Shown here: in pieces, positions 21,201 through 31,310 of the stretch
Position numbering within the stretch: the first letter of the stretch is position 1
Layout of the letters: each line of letters starts with the position of its first letter
Source: Pycnococcus provasolii
Taxonomy: Eukaryota > Chlorophyta > Pseudoscourfieldiophyceae > Pseudoscourfieldiales
Length of the DNA stretch: 64,000 nucleotides
Assembly (NCBI GenBank): GCA_049487715.1
Contig: CP150581.1
Span: forward strand, 451,616 to 515,615
Direction: 5' to 3'
Notes under the pieces: generated by a model
The model's database searches: none
What the model saw: only the letters and a program-made list of their open reading frames with translations
Told to the model about the DNA's origin: nothing
Position numbers and translations under genes: made by a program

Positions 21201-24200
21201 TTCGTGGGCGGCAGGGCGGCGATCGATGCCAAATGCGGTGCAGCCGTATGGCGACGACGTCAAGCAGTCAGCCATGCCCTCGGAAATGTATCGCGTGTCG
21301 TCCATATCAACGGCAAGTGTCTCGTTGTCGTTGGCATTCCCAGGTCGCATCAGCATGAAGTCACGAGTACTAGCCCCCTCGAGCGAACTCGAGCGTGTAC
21401 GGCGATCGAGCGCTTCAACCACTTCCTTCATTGCACCGGGACTCGCCGAATGACTTGTGGAAGCAAAGCTCTGGAACAGCTCAACGTCATGCAAACGCAC
21501 CCCGGGATTGATGTCCTCAGGTGTGCCCCTGCGGCGCAATTCCTCGCTCGACGTGAACATCGAGTCAGTCACGGTAAGAACGAGCGTGCCGTTTGCACTT
21601 CCACTCGTTTTGTTCACTTGGTTATTCAGATCCACTCGCACGAGAACCTTTCCACCTCCAGTAATCGATGTGGAGCTAGCGGTAACTCGCAAGTCGATGA
21701 TCTGACCCGTAGCACCACCCCGACGGGTATCCTTTTGAAATGCGAATGCCTCCGTCGAGCAATTGTACGCGAGTGCCGAACGTGCGTCAAACGCCTTGCT
21801 CCTTGGAAATTTCTTGTCCATCACAGCTCGCACAAAGGGGCTGAGTTTCCCATCATCCTGGCGTGGCACAGCCACCGTCACGTGCACATCACAACCTTCC
21901 GCGCATTCCTCTCGCGTGATTGGCCCAAACTTGATCTCAGCCATGCCGCCATCAACGCGAAAGTCGTCAAGATCCACAACCTGCGACTTGCTTGCCATGT
22001 GGTCGCCCCAGACCACAAGAGCTTTGCCCCCTCTGTGAAGGTAATCGATGACGACCGTTGCCTCAGATCCCAGTGAAACGCTTGGGTGACCCATCTGGCA
22101 CGTTCGCTTCGCACTAACAATGTCGCCGAGGTCGATCGGTGCTGTGGCAAAGTCGCGGCCCACGGTTCGATCTTCGCAGACCTTCTGCCCGTGGGGTAGA
22201 TGTGCGCACAACGAGAGACGATGCGCGACGGCTCTAGTCATCAAAAATCGGCATTTCGTGAACGATGGTCGACCTGACGTCGCCATCGGATTTGTAGATG
22301 CAATAGTGCACGTCGTAATTTTCCCGCCATTGGGACCGAATTCCACCGTAACGTCGAATGAGTTCGGCTCCACTCTCTGTAGCTCTGTGTCAAATGATTG
22401 CACCGCAACTCCGAATGGCACGCCCGGCAGCGGTTTGGTCGTGGAAAGCATGACATCGAGGCGATGCCGACGTGGTCGCAGAATCGCTGTGTGATTGCGC
22501 TCAATGCGTTGTTGTGTTGTGGGCTTTAGCACCGCCTCAATATGCAGCAGATCCCCATCGGAAGCCTTGTTCATCACGTCGACGAGCAGATCGTGCGAGG
22601 CGGCAAATTCGTCAAGGGAAATCACGCGTGTTTCGTGATGCACCACCCTGTGCAAGCCTTTTGCCCCCGTCAGCAGAGCATATTCTGGATCCACTGGGTT
22701 ATCATTGAGACTCTTCGTCGAACGAAGAACCTTCACGTCCGCAAACACCTCGGACATCTCGAGGTGGCGCAGATGCAGTCCTCCAGCACGGAACTTGATC
22801 TTCACCGGCTCGTCCGCGAAGAAAGCCACGTGGTCATTCGGCGTTCCCAAGCTCACATCTAGGTAGGGGTTCGGAGCACCGAGAGATCTCGGAAGCACAG
22901 AGACAACCTGGCTTGCAAGCAGTTTGCCCGTTCGCCTCTTCACAGCACCATCCTTTGCTGCGACAATTCGCTCGCGCTCTTCCATCAGTCGCATCGCCTG
23001 CTGGACGCTCTGAATATACTCTCCATATGCAGTATCCAGTGACGTCATGCTCGTCTTCGATGCTCCTTCGGTCACCTCGTCCGCGGAAGCCACTCCCGCG
23101 GCAGCACTGTCAAGAGTCTCCTCGTGCAAAAATGACAGAGGCGCCTCACCTCGTTGTACCGACTGCAGGTACTGGTCCGTGAATTTCGAAAGCTTCACGT
23201 GCGATTGGACGTCGTAGCTGAAGCCCACGGCGTAGTAGAGGTTGATACGAACACGGTCGTGCTGGAAAGTCACGGGAACGTGTACGTGGGCAGAGAAGTG
23301 TCCCGTTGCCGGATTGATGAAAACTGGCACCTGCACGCGCGTTCCCTTCGCGTGATCCCATGTCATTTCAAGATAGAAGTCGGTTGTGGACGTGGCCGCC
23401 TCCAGCGCCGTTGTCATCGCACTTCGATCTCCACCTGGGGCCCAGTGCTCGCTTACCGTGATATGGCGCAGCACGCTCTCACCCTTGAAGACGTACCCAA
23501 AGACGTTGACAATCTCTCCACTGCGATAGATCTCGCGGTCCGAGTGGAGCACCGCATGCATCTGCACCTCCTTGCCGCTCGGTAGCGCACGTATGTGGTC
23601 GCCGAAAACAAAGTTCATGAAGGGTGCCGCCTGGTGCATCTTGTAATGCGCACTGTGAGTCGGCGCAACGGCAATGCCAATGGCGCGCAAATCGTCCTTA
23701 CCAAAGGACTCGATGCTGTCCACCTCATCCTCGGCAAATCCGTCAGCGCCTGTCTTCAACTTCGCAAGGGGCACAACCTTGCCCTTTTTCATCACACGAG
23801 CCATTGAGCCAATGACAACCTCGGCATCGCTGACTGGTGTCCATTCCATGTCCCCGCTGCGTAGCACGAGAGCGTACGCGCGATCAGGTCCCACGGTGAC
23901 GAAAGACATCACGCTCGTTACCGTAAGCACGGAGACGTCGATGCGACGCATGATGCCCTCAACGAGATTTTTGTACAGATAGTACGCATTTTTCGGTTTG
24001 GTTTTTTTCGCCATCAGGCTTCGTCGACCTCCGATCATAGTCGCCCCTGACCTCTCCGCTTTCAAAAAGGCGCTTGAGAAGTACACAAAATTCTCGTCGA
24101 ATTCTTCCTCAACGTACACGCAGCACGTTCGTAGCATGAACGCCCCCGACGTCACATTCTTGTTCTTAGGTGAGAGAGTCTGCAAGACGGGAAGGGTGTC

Positions 24201-26912
24201 GTTCGGGTCATTTCGCGCGTACACGGTTGACTGCAGGCCCGCGAAGCGTCCCGCAAACTGATCTTCATCCCCACGGTCAATGACATGAGTGCGCAGCAGT
24301 CCAGTATCCTTCTCGTTCCCCGCTAGTAGACCAATCGCGCTCAGCATTTCGTCAATATTTCGCACATCCCAGATTGCCGTTCGAAGAGGCAGTCGGCGCG
24401 AATCGTCGTCTTTGTCGTCAAATCCTGGCGGTCCGTCTCCCCTGTGCCCATCGGCGTATGCCGATGGACCGCGGCTGATCACTGGAATGCCACGTAACAC
24501 TCCATCCTCGAGCGTGGCTGGATCCATCGTCATGGGAGGCCAGCTCGCCTGCTGGAACGACTGGCCGTACGATGTGAAGAATGCCGAGCGACTCGTCCGA
24601 AGAGGCTGATCGAAGAGGTCGCGAACGTCCTCCGAGCCTGCTATGGAAATTTCGTAGTACTGGTCTGGCGTAAGCTCCGGCAAAGTGATTCGCACCACAT
24701 CCGTGCCAAGTCGACTCACATGAATGTTAGCGATCATCTTGCGGTCCTGATATCCTCGCTCATGCACGCGAAGAATCTCCTTCCACCTCTGCATACTCTC
24801 TGGTGCATTTTCAGGAAGATTTTTGAGGTTGACTCCCTTCGCCTCTGGCAAACAGGCCCATCGATTCGATCCGCATTCAAAGAGCCATGCTGGAACGGGC
24901 AAGGTGTGGACTGCAATAAGCTTTTCCAGCATCTCATTCGTGACGTCGGCATTGAGCCCGTACGGAAGGAACACGTCAAGATTCCGACGACCGAAGAATG
25001 GAAGTTGTTCGACGATATTGACCGCAGATTGATTGATCGCCTGACTGTACTCGTCGAAAAAGGAGTCGCCGTGTCTTCCTGGTCTGAGTGGCTTGACTTC
25101 TCTTCTATTTTCTCTTCTGTGATCCAGATGCCAGACACCATCCTCGTCAAACGCCGCGTGAAACTTCTCAAGCAAAAGCCGCGAACCGTGCAGATTGATG
25201 CGAAATGGCTCGATCCCTTTCATACCAGACGTCCACGCAACCTTCGACTTCGTTCCGAGTTCGTGCAGCGAGCGTCCGCGCTCAAGCTTCACGACGTAGT
25301 GCTTTTCCGCGTCGAACCCTCTTACCGATACTTTGGCGCACGATCCGTACTCATTCCGGTACCCCTCCGAGAGGTGAGCTTCCAGCTCGTCCGCGCGTGT
25401 GGGGCGGTGCCGACGCACGCCTTCCGATTCCGGGACTGCCCAATCCCAGTCGCGCTCGCAGGGTTGAACCTTGAATGATATTTTCTTCGCATCTTCGGCG
25501 GGAAGCTCCGTCTCCTCCATTACCACGCGACTACCACCGTACAGGCGCGGGATCGATGCGCGCACTTCGAATGCATCCGCGAGCAGCTCGAAATTCACGA
25601 AGCACGTCCCCTCCTGGAACACGAAATACGCACCGGCATCCGGGGGCATCTCGGCGTAGCTCACATTGCTGCTGAACTTGGTTGCCAAGCCGCCATCGTA
25701 GGTTCTATTTTCGAATTGCATCAGATTGAGTCGCTCGGAAATAGGCTGCTCGAGCACCTTTGTGAGAGACTCGGGCGCGCTTCTGCCCATTGCGCGTATG
25801 CGCGAATCCTCGCGCCAGAAAGGCTGCCACCTTCCCGCGGTTGCATCTCTGGCAGTGGGCGAGACAATACGTACAAGCCTCACGGTAAGCAGTGGCGTGA
25901 CGATCACCGCGCGAGGGAATGCGTGCGTTCCTCTTATGCGCGCACCGAGCGCGCTCGTCATGTTGTAGTTCCACTCCACCTCCACCTCCATGTCGCATGG
26001 CCACGGCTCGGAAGGCACCCAGCTTGCGGTGTAGCTGTTGAGCCAGCGAATGTGCCCGTTGACTGGCGGCTGGAGACGAAACGGAACCTTTTCGATGGGA
26101 AGTTTTTCGTCCAAGCTATGTTGTCTGTAGTCCACGCCGAGCACAGGCAGCGAAAACACAACCGTGAATGCCTCTAGCCCCTCCAGCGCGACAGCCGCTT
26201 CGTGCCTGACGCTTGAGGCTCGGCCAGTGACCGTTCCCGGGTTGCGCGGCAGCGTGTAAAGCACGCGCAGTTCAGGCGAAGACTGTGCAAATGGTTCAGC
26301 CTCGTTCGACCGGCGCTCATCGTTGACGAATGGCGCCGTCAGACGGCTCGCGGGTTCCTCCTGCTGCTGCACTTGCGCAACCACGTTCTCATCAGGCGCT
26401 GCGTCGGATGTGGCGACGCCCTCTGGTAGCTGTGCACCATTGCCTTGCAACGCATCTCGGCCATCCGGCACGTCTTGAACGGCATCACCACCACCACCAC
26501 CACCGCCACCACCACCACCTCTCCAAGGTCTGTCTGTCGGCAGCACGCCCTCCTCCGCAGCCTCTTCGTCGAGCACGTCCCGTGCAGCCGATTGCGCAGA
26601 TTCCAGCAGAGCCGACGTTTCAGCAGGCACACGAGCCGGCTGCTGTCCTGTTAAGGACAGTGGCACACCTTCACTGCTACTCACCGCCGACTCCACACCT
26701 CCTGACGCCTGGTACTCGCCGGATGGCATAGGTATGAGCACAGACGACGCGTCATCTGTCGAGGCTTGGCCAGCAACGAGTACGAGCGACCCTAGAGCTG
26801 TCAACAAGAGGAGGAGGAGGAGAGAGAGGCACCTGGTGAAGGGAGAGGCGACACGAGGTGCGGCCGCGCGAGCACGAGCACGAGCACGAGCACAAGCACG
26901 CGCCTCCGCCAT
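18291..26912 (-). CDS. Membrane-anchored alpha-2-macroglobulin-like protein
   Basis: A 2873-aa protein from the ATG of MAEARACARARARARAAA. A signal peptide follows (FTRCLSLLLLLLLTALGSLV). Several beta-sandwich (MG) domains are expected from segments like HSDREIYRSGEIVNVFGYVF (about residue 1120), the typical 'tool kit' phrase of A2M domains. The central A2M domain is clear: VEFNVPPNFSGNLVVRAFVS and LPHHVRSGDVFQTVGALHCK at about 1960-2020. Where other members carry the CGEQ/CLEQ thioester, the matching region reads VTAEWLLCSVQASALARARQ, so the reactive thioester appears to be lost. The C-terminus has one EGF-like module (GVGSCDVRSGKCMCDDGKSG), a transmembrane helix (VAFVFEAIAFLALAGGLPAA) and a short basic tail. 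The inferred role is a cell-surface protease-trapping or adhesion protein; its length exceeds typical A2M (about 1500-1900). Confidence 0.85.
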   Translation of the reverse strand: MAEARACARARARARAAAPRVASPFTRCLSLLLLLLLTALGSLVLVAGQASTDDASSVLIPMPSGEYQASGGVESAVSSSEGVPLSLTGQQPARVPAETSALLESAQSAARDVLDEEAAEEGVLPTDRPWRGGGGGGGGGGGDAVQDVPDGRDALQGNGAQLPEGVATSDAAPDENVVAQVQQQEEPASRLTAPFVNDERRSNEAEPFAQSSPELRVLYTLPRNPGTVTGRASSVRHEAAVALEGLEAFTVVFSLPVLGVDYRQHSLDEKLPIEKVPFRLQPPVNGHIRWLNSYTASWVPSEPWPCDMEVEVEWNYNMTSALGARIRGTHAFPRAVIVTPLLTVRLVRIVSPTARDATAGRWQPFWREDSRIRAMGRSAPESLTKVLEQPISERLNLMQFENRTYDGGLATKFSSNVSYAEMPPDAGAYFVFQEGTCFVNFELLADAFEVRASIPRLYGGSRVVMEETELPAEDAKKISFKVQPCERDWDWAVPESEGVRRHRPTRADELEAHLSEGYRNEYGSCAKVSVRGFDAEKHYVVKLERGRSLHELGTKSKVAWTSGMKGIEPFRINLHGSRLLLEKFHAAFDEDGVWHLDHRRENRREVKPLRPGRHGDSFFDEYSQAINQSAVNIVEQLPFFGRRNLDVFLPYGLNADVTNEMLEKLIAVHTLPVPAWLFECGSNRWACLPEAKGVNLKNLPENAPESMQRWKEILRVHERGYQDRKMIANIHVSRLGTDVVRITLPELTPDQYYEISIAGSEDVRDLFDQPLRTSRSAFFTSYGQSFQQASWPPMTMDPATLEDGVLRGIPVISRGPSAYADGHRGDGPPGFDDKDDDSRRLPLRTAIWDVRNIDEMLSAIGLLAGNEKDTGLLRTHVIDRGDEDQFAGRFAGLQSTVYARNDPNDTLPVLQTLSPKNKNVTSGAFMLRTCCVYVEEEFDENFVYFSSAFLKAERSGATMIGGRRSLMAKKTKPKNAYYLYKNLVEGIMRRIDVSVLTVTSVMSFVTVGPDRAYALVLRSGDMEWTPVSDAEVVIGSMARVMKKGKVVPLAKLKTGADGFAEDEVDSIESFGKDDLRAIGIAVAPTHSAHYKMHQAAPFMNFVFGDHIRALPSGKEVQMHAVLHSDREIYRSGEIVNVFGYVFKGESVLRHITVSEHWAPGGDRSAMTTALEAATSTTDFYLEMTWDHAKGTRVQVPVFINPATGHFSAHVHVPVTFQHDRVRINLYYAVGFSYDVQSHVKLSKFTDQYLQSVQRGEAPLSFLHEETLDSAAAGVASADEVTEGASKTSMTSLDTAYGEYIQSVQQAMRLMEERERIVAAKDGAVKRRTGKLLASQVVSVLPRSLGAPNPYLDVSLGTPNDHVAFFADEPVKIKFRAGGLHLRHLEMSEVFADVKVLRSTKSLNDNPVDPEYALLTGAKGLHRVVHHETRVISLDEFAASHDLLVDVMNKASDGDLLHIEAVLKPTTQQRIERNHTAILRPRRHRLDVMLSTTKPLPGVPFGVAVQSFDTELQRVEPNSFDVTVEFGPNGGKITTCTIASTNPMATSGRPSFTKCRFLMTRAVAHRLSLCAHLPHGQKVCEDRTVGRDFATAPIDLGDIVSAKRTCQMGHPSVSLGSEATVVIDYLHRGGKALVVWGDHMASKSQVVDLDDFRVDGGMAEIKFGPITREECAEGCDVHVTVAVPRQDDGKLSPFVRAVMDKKFPRSKAFDARSALAYNCSTEAFAFQKDTRRGGATGQIIDLRVTASSTSITGGGKVLVRVDLNNQVNKTSGSANGTLVLTVTDSMFTSSEELRRRGTPEDINPGVRLHDVELFQSFASTSHSASPGAMKEVVEALDRRTRSSSLEGASTRDFMLMRPGNANDNETLAVDMDDTRYISEGMADCLTSSPYGCTAFGIDRRPAAHEAWELEIYQNAHVEGNRVPYQQIRALMREESETGVARAGTMYTVKRAIDPKEASHDVEFNVPPNFSGNLVVRAFVSLPGPSYGYGSTDINATTAGDSRLTVDLPHHVRSGDVFQTVGALHCKYHDAGKTEVYIETSGGLEVQGRGRQQLSSRGGAYHFNIKVLGGFEGPAAITFKAKSAKYGDLIVSGPHAVHVYHRTLRSLVLDAVTVPVSSGGTPGIELKKFPAFGRDGEGGIYASAGVGTMPALPVLISHALQRPQLVTAEWLLCSVQASALARARQLEGNMQLHGVISDIEELDRIMHSTARTLLRFTTKEIGLRSMLLPDVNGDRIDIQLNAWGIVMMDALEEVKGVELPSAVVLARNDWAEALQFEVTKRIVGCTVGGYMHASVDYAGTWFTAQASNGTSPSYRNCRQVLADDLAAVRLAMGYDWNPPNMGETMRKTIAVIDDEGDRSHLGELTTRSLGAMLASFMRYAKKRKMFTNARLVETLLSILSSRLADGDSPRAFFRDLDGTRSAGHVSNAFALLGILELADWRSEAFGSNAVEIARGMLPQLRRVAAHISSTPAHDHADMSTLGWLEIGVTTVALMRFEMLMQESPSGSKFEARLSGNIVGKVEIEGGKQRTWMRFTPWRDVGMDTAEVRSKGVDSVLLYAHGEGNLHASVGISFSPRPVTTTLSRGGVAIQRIVQPIREGRVDVTAAATTKFKQGDVVLVTLQVTSHAYLASGIEVLEPVSGALASIVPEMSEVCDPESVYVPSALKMDLSPECPMAGYESGYLRVLWQSFRSGTKEFRYRAVVKHTGVFHHGSAVARARDGAGAYATSGESRMEMVGANEEIEKPPIPPRALQDNVLRCPHEVFGARNVVASLSTSESHDFIDCTGVGSCDVRSGKCMCDDGKSGEMCETSVEITESSEEAVGDDDGFVEAFETRRREGTNVAFVFEAIAFLALAGGLPAAVYAYRRAYGYLKTK

Positions 26913-27144
26913 GGATGGCCAGCTGCGCCGATCGCGCCAGCCGGATCGGGGCGGAGGGGAACCGGAGGGGGCGCAGGACCTCCCCAATGAGTCCGGGGTG
27001 GGAAATGGGGGGCCCACCCTTGGACGGCATTTCCTCAGGGGGAAGAAAGGGTCAAGGGAAAAACGATGTGCGATAGTGTTACGATACCAGCAATATCTTG
27101 TTAAACTTCCAATATTTCTTGTTACCCGTTGCTCTTCACGTTGT

Positions 27145-29982
27145 TCACAGCGCGCGCAGAGCGAGGTGCACCGCCATCGCGGACCGGCGAACCGCGTCGT
27201 AGTCAGCGTGACCAGGCACGGAAGTCAGCGTATCGCGCAGCGTCTGATTCAAGCCATCCAGGATCGATCGCGCGGCGGCGGAGAACTGCTGATCCGACGG
27301 GTCCACAGCCTCCGAGCCTTCCGCGATCCACGATAGCACCGCGGAAGACTCCGGCGTGCCAGGCATCATCTTGCCCTCCTGCATGTACGTGTTCAGCTGC
27401 GATAGCAAGCTCAGGAGAACAAGCTGACTAAGCTCGGGGGCGGCGGCGCTAGGCTCGCACGTGCGGCACATGTACACCACACCTTCCAAGTCGGTTAGCG
27501 ACAGAACCTGCTGGAACGCTTCGTTGAAGTTCGCTGCAGTCAAAGATTCCCCGAGCTGCGCTGCGATACTTCGTAAGCATTCGGGCATCACAGCCGCGAG
27601 CGGTGCTGGCGTCGGTATCGGTCCCCCGGACGGCGCTGGCATCATGGGCATCGACGTCGTCGGCATAGGAGATGGCGAAGGCACGGGCGTATGTGCTGGG
27701 GCGGATGAGGCGGGGGTCATGCTCGCTCCGGACGAGGAGGAGGACACTGTCGATGTCATTCCCACCGAGGTCACCAGCGCTTTTGCCACCTGTCCCATCA
27801 TTTCTCTCGCAGCCGCGTCAAATGCAGGCACGAGCGATTCCGCAAGGCAGGTTCGAAATGCCGCCTGCATCGTCCTCGCCGCGTTCACGCTCGACGCCTC
27901 CACGGCATGATTTAACACCTCCTCGAGACGCTTCGATGTACGATCCATCGCCTTATCTACTCGCTTTTCCATCGATTCTATCAGCCTTCGCTCCGCCTCC
28001 TCGCGTTTTTTCTCAGCCTTAGCCGCAGCGTCCTGCATTTTTGCGAGAGCGCGGTCCAGCTTTTTGTTCGCCGCCTCCTCAATGCGCTTTACAGCCGCCG
28101 CTAGTTCTGCCGCCAACGCACCGTCCCCGGCTGCCGACGAAGATGCGGATGCAACGCCCGTGCTCGCGACGCCCGTCCGCGTCAGAAGCTTCAAACCACC
28201 ATCTTCTAAGCTGGGAGCTGAAGATGATACCGGTGCTGGAATCGTCGGTGCCGATGGTGCCGGTGCCGGAACCGTCGGCGCCGGCCCTGGCGCCGGTGCT
28301 GAAGGCGATGTGGCAGTAGCCACAGTATCAGAAGAAGATCTCAGCAGTGCCTCCGGTGTGAGCAGTGCCGGCGCCACGGGCGCTGGCGGCGATGCCGACG
28401 CCTCCTCCGTCTTCGTGGGAAATGTCGCGGCAGCGGCACTTGCTATTGCGCTGCTCACCTGAGAGCGCCAAAATGTCTCCGCACTCGACATTCCTTCCTC
28501 AGACGCCTCAGAAGTTGCGACGCTCACCGTATAGTGCTGAATGCTCTGCGTCTGCACGCAGAAAATGGGAACCTTTTCGCTGTCGTCCGTCTCCCCGATC
28601 GTGAGAGAAAGGATCGGCATCGCAAGTTCGTATTCGGCCAGTGCCACAAAGGCTGCCATCTCCGGTCGATACACAAGGCAGTACATGGCGCTCGTTCTGC
28701 TGTTTGCTACCACAAGCATATTTCGCTTCGGGTCGAAGCACACGTGGTTGAACACCCCCGGGCTATCCATTGTGGCGAGGTATCTCTCTATATCTTCGAC
28801 GCCATTGCCGCCCGCATAATCATCTTCCGTCGAGATGAAATTCACTGTCTGCGTATTGATCGCTGAACTGTCTCCGTACGTCCATAGCTTAATTTGCTTA
28901 TTTGCAGCACCACCCGTCAGCAGAATTTCGTCACGGCTCACGGAGCTTGGGAGGAACGAAAGATGGCACACTGGCGAATATGGGTGCGGCGACCACTTCG
29001 GCAGGCGAGACGTAACCGCCTGCCCGTCGAGCGTGTATGTGTGCACGTACCCATTCGACGCAATCGCGAGCTTCGTTCCCGCGTCGTTGACAGTCACTGC
29101 GGTGATCGGCGCGTCCATTGTAAGAAGTAGGCTCGCACCCATCGGCATAGTACCGCTGGGATCGAGCGTCGGCAGCGCCGCCGCGTCCGCCGCACCGCCC
29201 ACTCCCAGCGACACGGCAAGTGCGGCAACGGTAACTAGCACGACGTACCTATCCACTGCGACAATAAGAACGTCCGATTTGTTTTGAACGAATGCGAGCT
29301 GCACTGCGGGCGTTCCATCTCCCACGAGTGGGCAGTCGCGCGTCGCGCCCGTGGCAGATCCGAGGCTACTGCTTGAGGACGACGCTGCCAACTGTGCGCC
29401 CTGCGCAAGCGTGAATGCCAGCACGAGCTTTTCCTCGATCTCCCCACCCCCGTTCGAGGAGCTCACTTGCCGGACGAAGACACGCCCGTCTCTGGAAGCT
29501 GACGCGAGTACGTCGCAGTCCGTCGACATGCTTGTAAATCGCATGTCCGTGATGGGCGCGCCGTGTCCTCTGAAGAGTGCGCGCACGGCTGTATCTGCGT
29601 GCAGGACGCGTATTTGTCCCGCCTTGAGTCCGTACGCAATAAATGTGCGTGAAACTGCAACCGATCGCGCGAGGCTCATTGCGAGTTCCGTCGTGTACAT
29701 GGTGATGGGCTGCGCCTCGATCGGCGGCGTATCGTTCTCCTTCTGCGTATCGTTCACCTTGTACGTGAACTCCGGTGCGTTGAGAGGAACGCCAGCATGG
29801 TGCACATCGGAAATTCCAGCGGCTTCCGCGTCGCCGAGGATCAGGGAAGCGACGGGCGACATGCCGGTAACGGGGTGCCCCCCTAAGCCCGCTTGCGGCG
29901 CCGACTGCACTACCCCTGGAGAAGGCGGCTGAGGCGGCGGCGTGCCCACGAAGAGCGAGAGCAGGTCGTCGGGGCCGTCCAT
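27145..29982 (-). CDS. EDC4: Enhancer of mRNA decapping 4 (EDC4/Ge-1/VARICOSE)
   Basis: A 945-aa P-body scaffold that bridges the DCP1-DCP2 decapping enzyme and XRN1. The N-terminal WD40 domain (about residues 90-440) begins with the family phrase RGHGAPITDMRF followed by DVLASASRDGRVFVRQV. A Ser/Ala/Pro-rich linker leads to a charged coiled coil (about 615-690, KKLDRALAKMQDAAAKAEKK) and the conserved C-terminal alpha-helical Ge-1 domain (FRTCLAESLVPAFDAAAREM and later FNEAFQQVLSLTDLEGVVYM), which mediates self-association and P-body targeting. The gene has no visible introns and stops 233 bp downstream of the alpha-2-macroglobulin-like gene's start, on the same strand. Confidence 0.88.
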   Translation of the reverse strand: MDGPDDLLSLFVGTPPPQPPSPGVVQSAPQAGLGGHPVTGMSPVASLILGDAEAAGISDVHHAGVPLNAPEFTYKVNDTQKENDTPPIEAQPITMYTTELAMSLARSVAVSRTFIAYGLKAGQIRVLHADTAVRALFRGHGAPITDMRFTSMSTDCDVLASASRDGRVFVRQVSSSNGGGEIEEKLVLAFTLAQGAQLAASSSSSSLGSATGATRDCPLVGDGTPAVQLAFVQNKSDVLIVAVDRYVVLVTVAALAVSLGVGGAADAAALPTLDPSGTMPMGASLLLTMDAPITAVTVNDAGTKLAIASNGYVHTYTLDGQAVTSRLPKWSPHPYSPVCHLSFLPSSVSRDEILLTGGAANKQIKLWTYGDSSAINTQTVNFISTEDDYAGGNGVEDIERYLATMDSPGVFNHVCFDPKRNMLVVANSRTSAMYCLVYRPEMAAFVALAEYELAMPILSLTIGETDDSEKVPIFCVQTQSIQHYTVSVATSEASEEGMSSAETFWRSQVSSAIASAAAATFPTKTEEASASPPAPVAPALLTPEALLRSSSDTVATATSPSAPAPGPAPTVPAPAPSAPTIPAPVSSSAPSLEDGGLKLLTRTGVASTGVASASSSAAGDGALAAELAAAVKRIEEAANKKLDRALAKMQDAAAKAEKKREEAERRLIESMEKRVDKAMDRTSKRLEEVLNHAVEASSVNAARTMQAAFRTCLAESLVPAFDAAAREMMGQVAKALVTSVGMTSTVSSSSSGASMTPASSAPAHTPVPSPSPMPTTSMPMMPAPSGGPIPTPAPLAAVMPECLRSIAAQLGESLTAANFNEAFQQVLSLTDLEGVVYMCRTCEPSAAAPELSQLVLLSLLSQLNTYMQEGKMMPGTPESSAVLSWIAEGSEAVDPSDQQFSAAARSILDGLNQTLRDTLTSVPGHADYDAVRRSAMAVHLALRAL

Positions 29983-30199
29983 TCTTCTTCTTCTTCCCGG
30001 GTAGAGTGCGTGTGGTGCACCGGTCGGCTTGCTTGATGGCGGCGAAGAGGATGGAAAACGGGGACCAACAACCTCCCCTCGGGCTCGGGGGCGCGGTTCA
30101 GTTCGTCCTCCCCCCCTCCCTTCTTCTCGCTCGGGCCGGGGATACCTTGTTGGTCACTTCAAGGCAGTGGGCCCCGACCCGGCCCTGCGGGACACCGGT
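29983..30199. other. 5' flank of EDC4
   Basis: Pyrimidine-rich + strand sequence with CCCCCCCTCCC near 30109-30120. No gene was seen. Confidence 0.4.
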
Positions 30200-31310
30200 C
30201 CGGCGGTCCTACATACACCGGACCTCACCCCAGTGACGCACACGTCTATGGCGTTTCTGGGTGTGGCGGTTTCAGTCCTCCGCCGCCTCTTCGTCAAAAG
30301 AGGAGTGCCGACGCCGCGCGTATCGCAGAGGCGCGCGTTCTTAGGGAGGTGTGGGGTTGGACCAGCGCGAAAGAGGCGCGGCTTGAGGAGGAGCGCGCCT
30401 ATGACGCGTACCAGCGCGAGGCGGCGGGCAGTGAAGAGGGGTTGAAGGATTGGAAAGAGGCGCAGGTGATTTTAAAGGACACGATGGAGTTTGGGGTCAA
30501 GTGTGGGATTCCCCTCTCACCACCACTCAGGATGCGACGTGCATCGCCGCTCCGCAACTATTCACCGATCCGCACGTCACCTCACTTCTTCTTGGCGAGC
30601 GCGTCAGCATCGTGGCTGAAATGACAGGGCGCCGTACAGCTCCCCGGATTATTTGCCTCGCGGATACATGACGGCCCGCCGAGTCCAGTAGGCGGCGTTG
30701 AGGAAGGTTCAATGGGATGTGGCGGCGCTGCGCTCGGATGCCGGGAACTTCCACCGCGCAACTCGTTTCAAGGGCGCGGACTCTCCGAGCTCTTCGCGCG
30801 CGCGCTTCATCCTCGTCAACGACAACGTCAAGACGGCAGGGTCCGCGACTCCGCGTTGACGTTGTTTGTCGGAAAGGACGCCGTCAACCATTCGAGTTTC
30901 GGGGCCAGGTTCTTCTCGACGTCGCACGACAGCAGCGTCGGCTGCTTGGTCTCGGTCGACCTCCCTCGGTTTGACCAAGGAAAAGACCCGACTTCCTCGG
31001 GTCCCCTTCCCCAGGGCCCCCGACCTTCCCTTCCCTCTATGTAACCAACTACTTCTACCTTACCTTAAGCTCTCTCCGCCTGTGGCGCCGTAGCTACTGG
31101 ACGCCGTACGGTGACCGCAGGTCCGAACGTCGTCACACAGATCAGCAGGCACTACTATCGAGGCTATCGAGCGGATTTGTGGCGTTCCTACAACGCCATC
31201 GATCGAAACGACAGGTGATGACTCCCGCTAATAACGTCGCCTTGGGTGTTCGCATCGACATCTCTCTTGTTATACACACACCGCTGGGAACATAGTTGCG
31301 AAATTCAGCC
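30200..31310 (+). pseudogene. Broken coding sequence, unrecognised
   Basis: Four consecutive stretches read as good, GC3-rich protein but in successive frames: about 30280-30485 (REVWGWTSAKEARLEEERAY), 30485-30620 (TTTQDATCIAAPQLFTDPHV and LLLGERVSIVAEM), 30625-30840 (FILVNDNVKT; in-frame TAG near 30689) and 30840-30975 (LTLFVGKDAVNHSSFGARFF). A last segment at about 31110-31215 (VVTQISRHYYRGYRADLW) returns in the same frame as the fourth after stop codons. Each of the first three steps is equivalent to one missing base, at G-rich spots. This is either a decayed gene or a real gene damaged by consensus errors. The family is not recognised, and I do not offer a repaired version. Confidence 0.55.
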
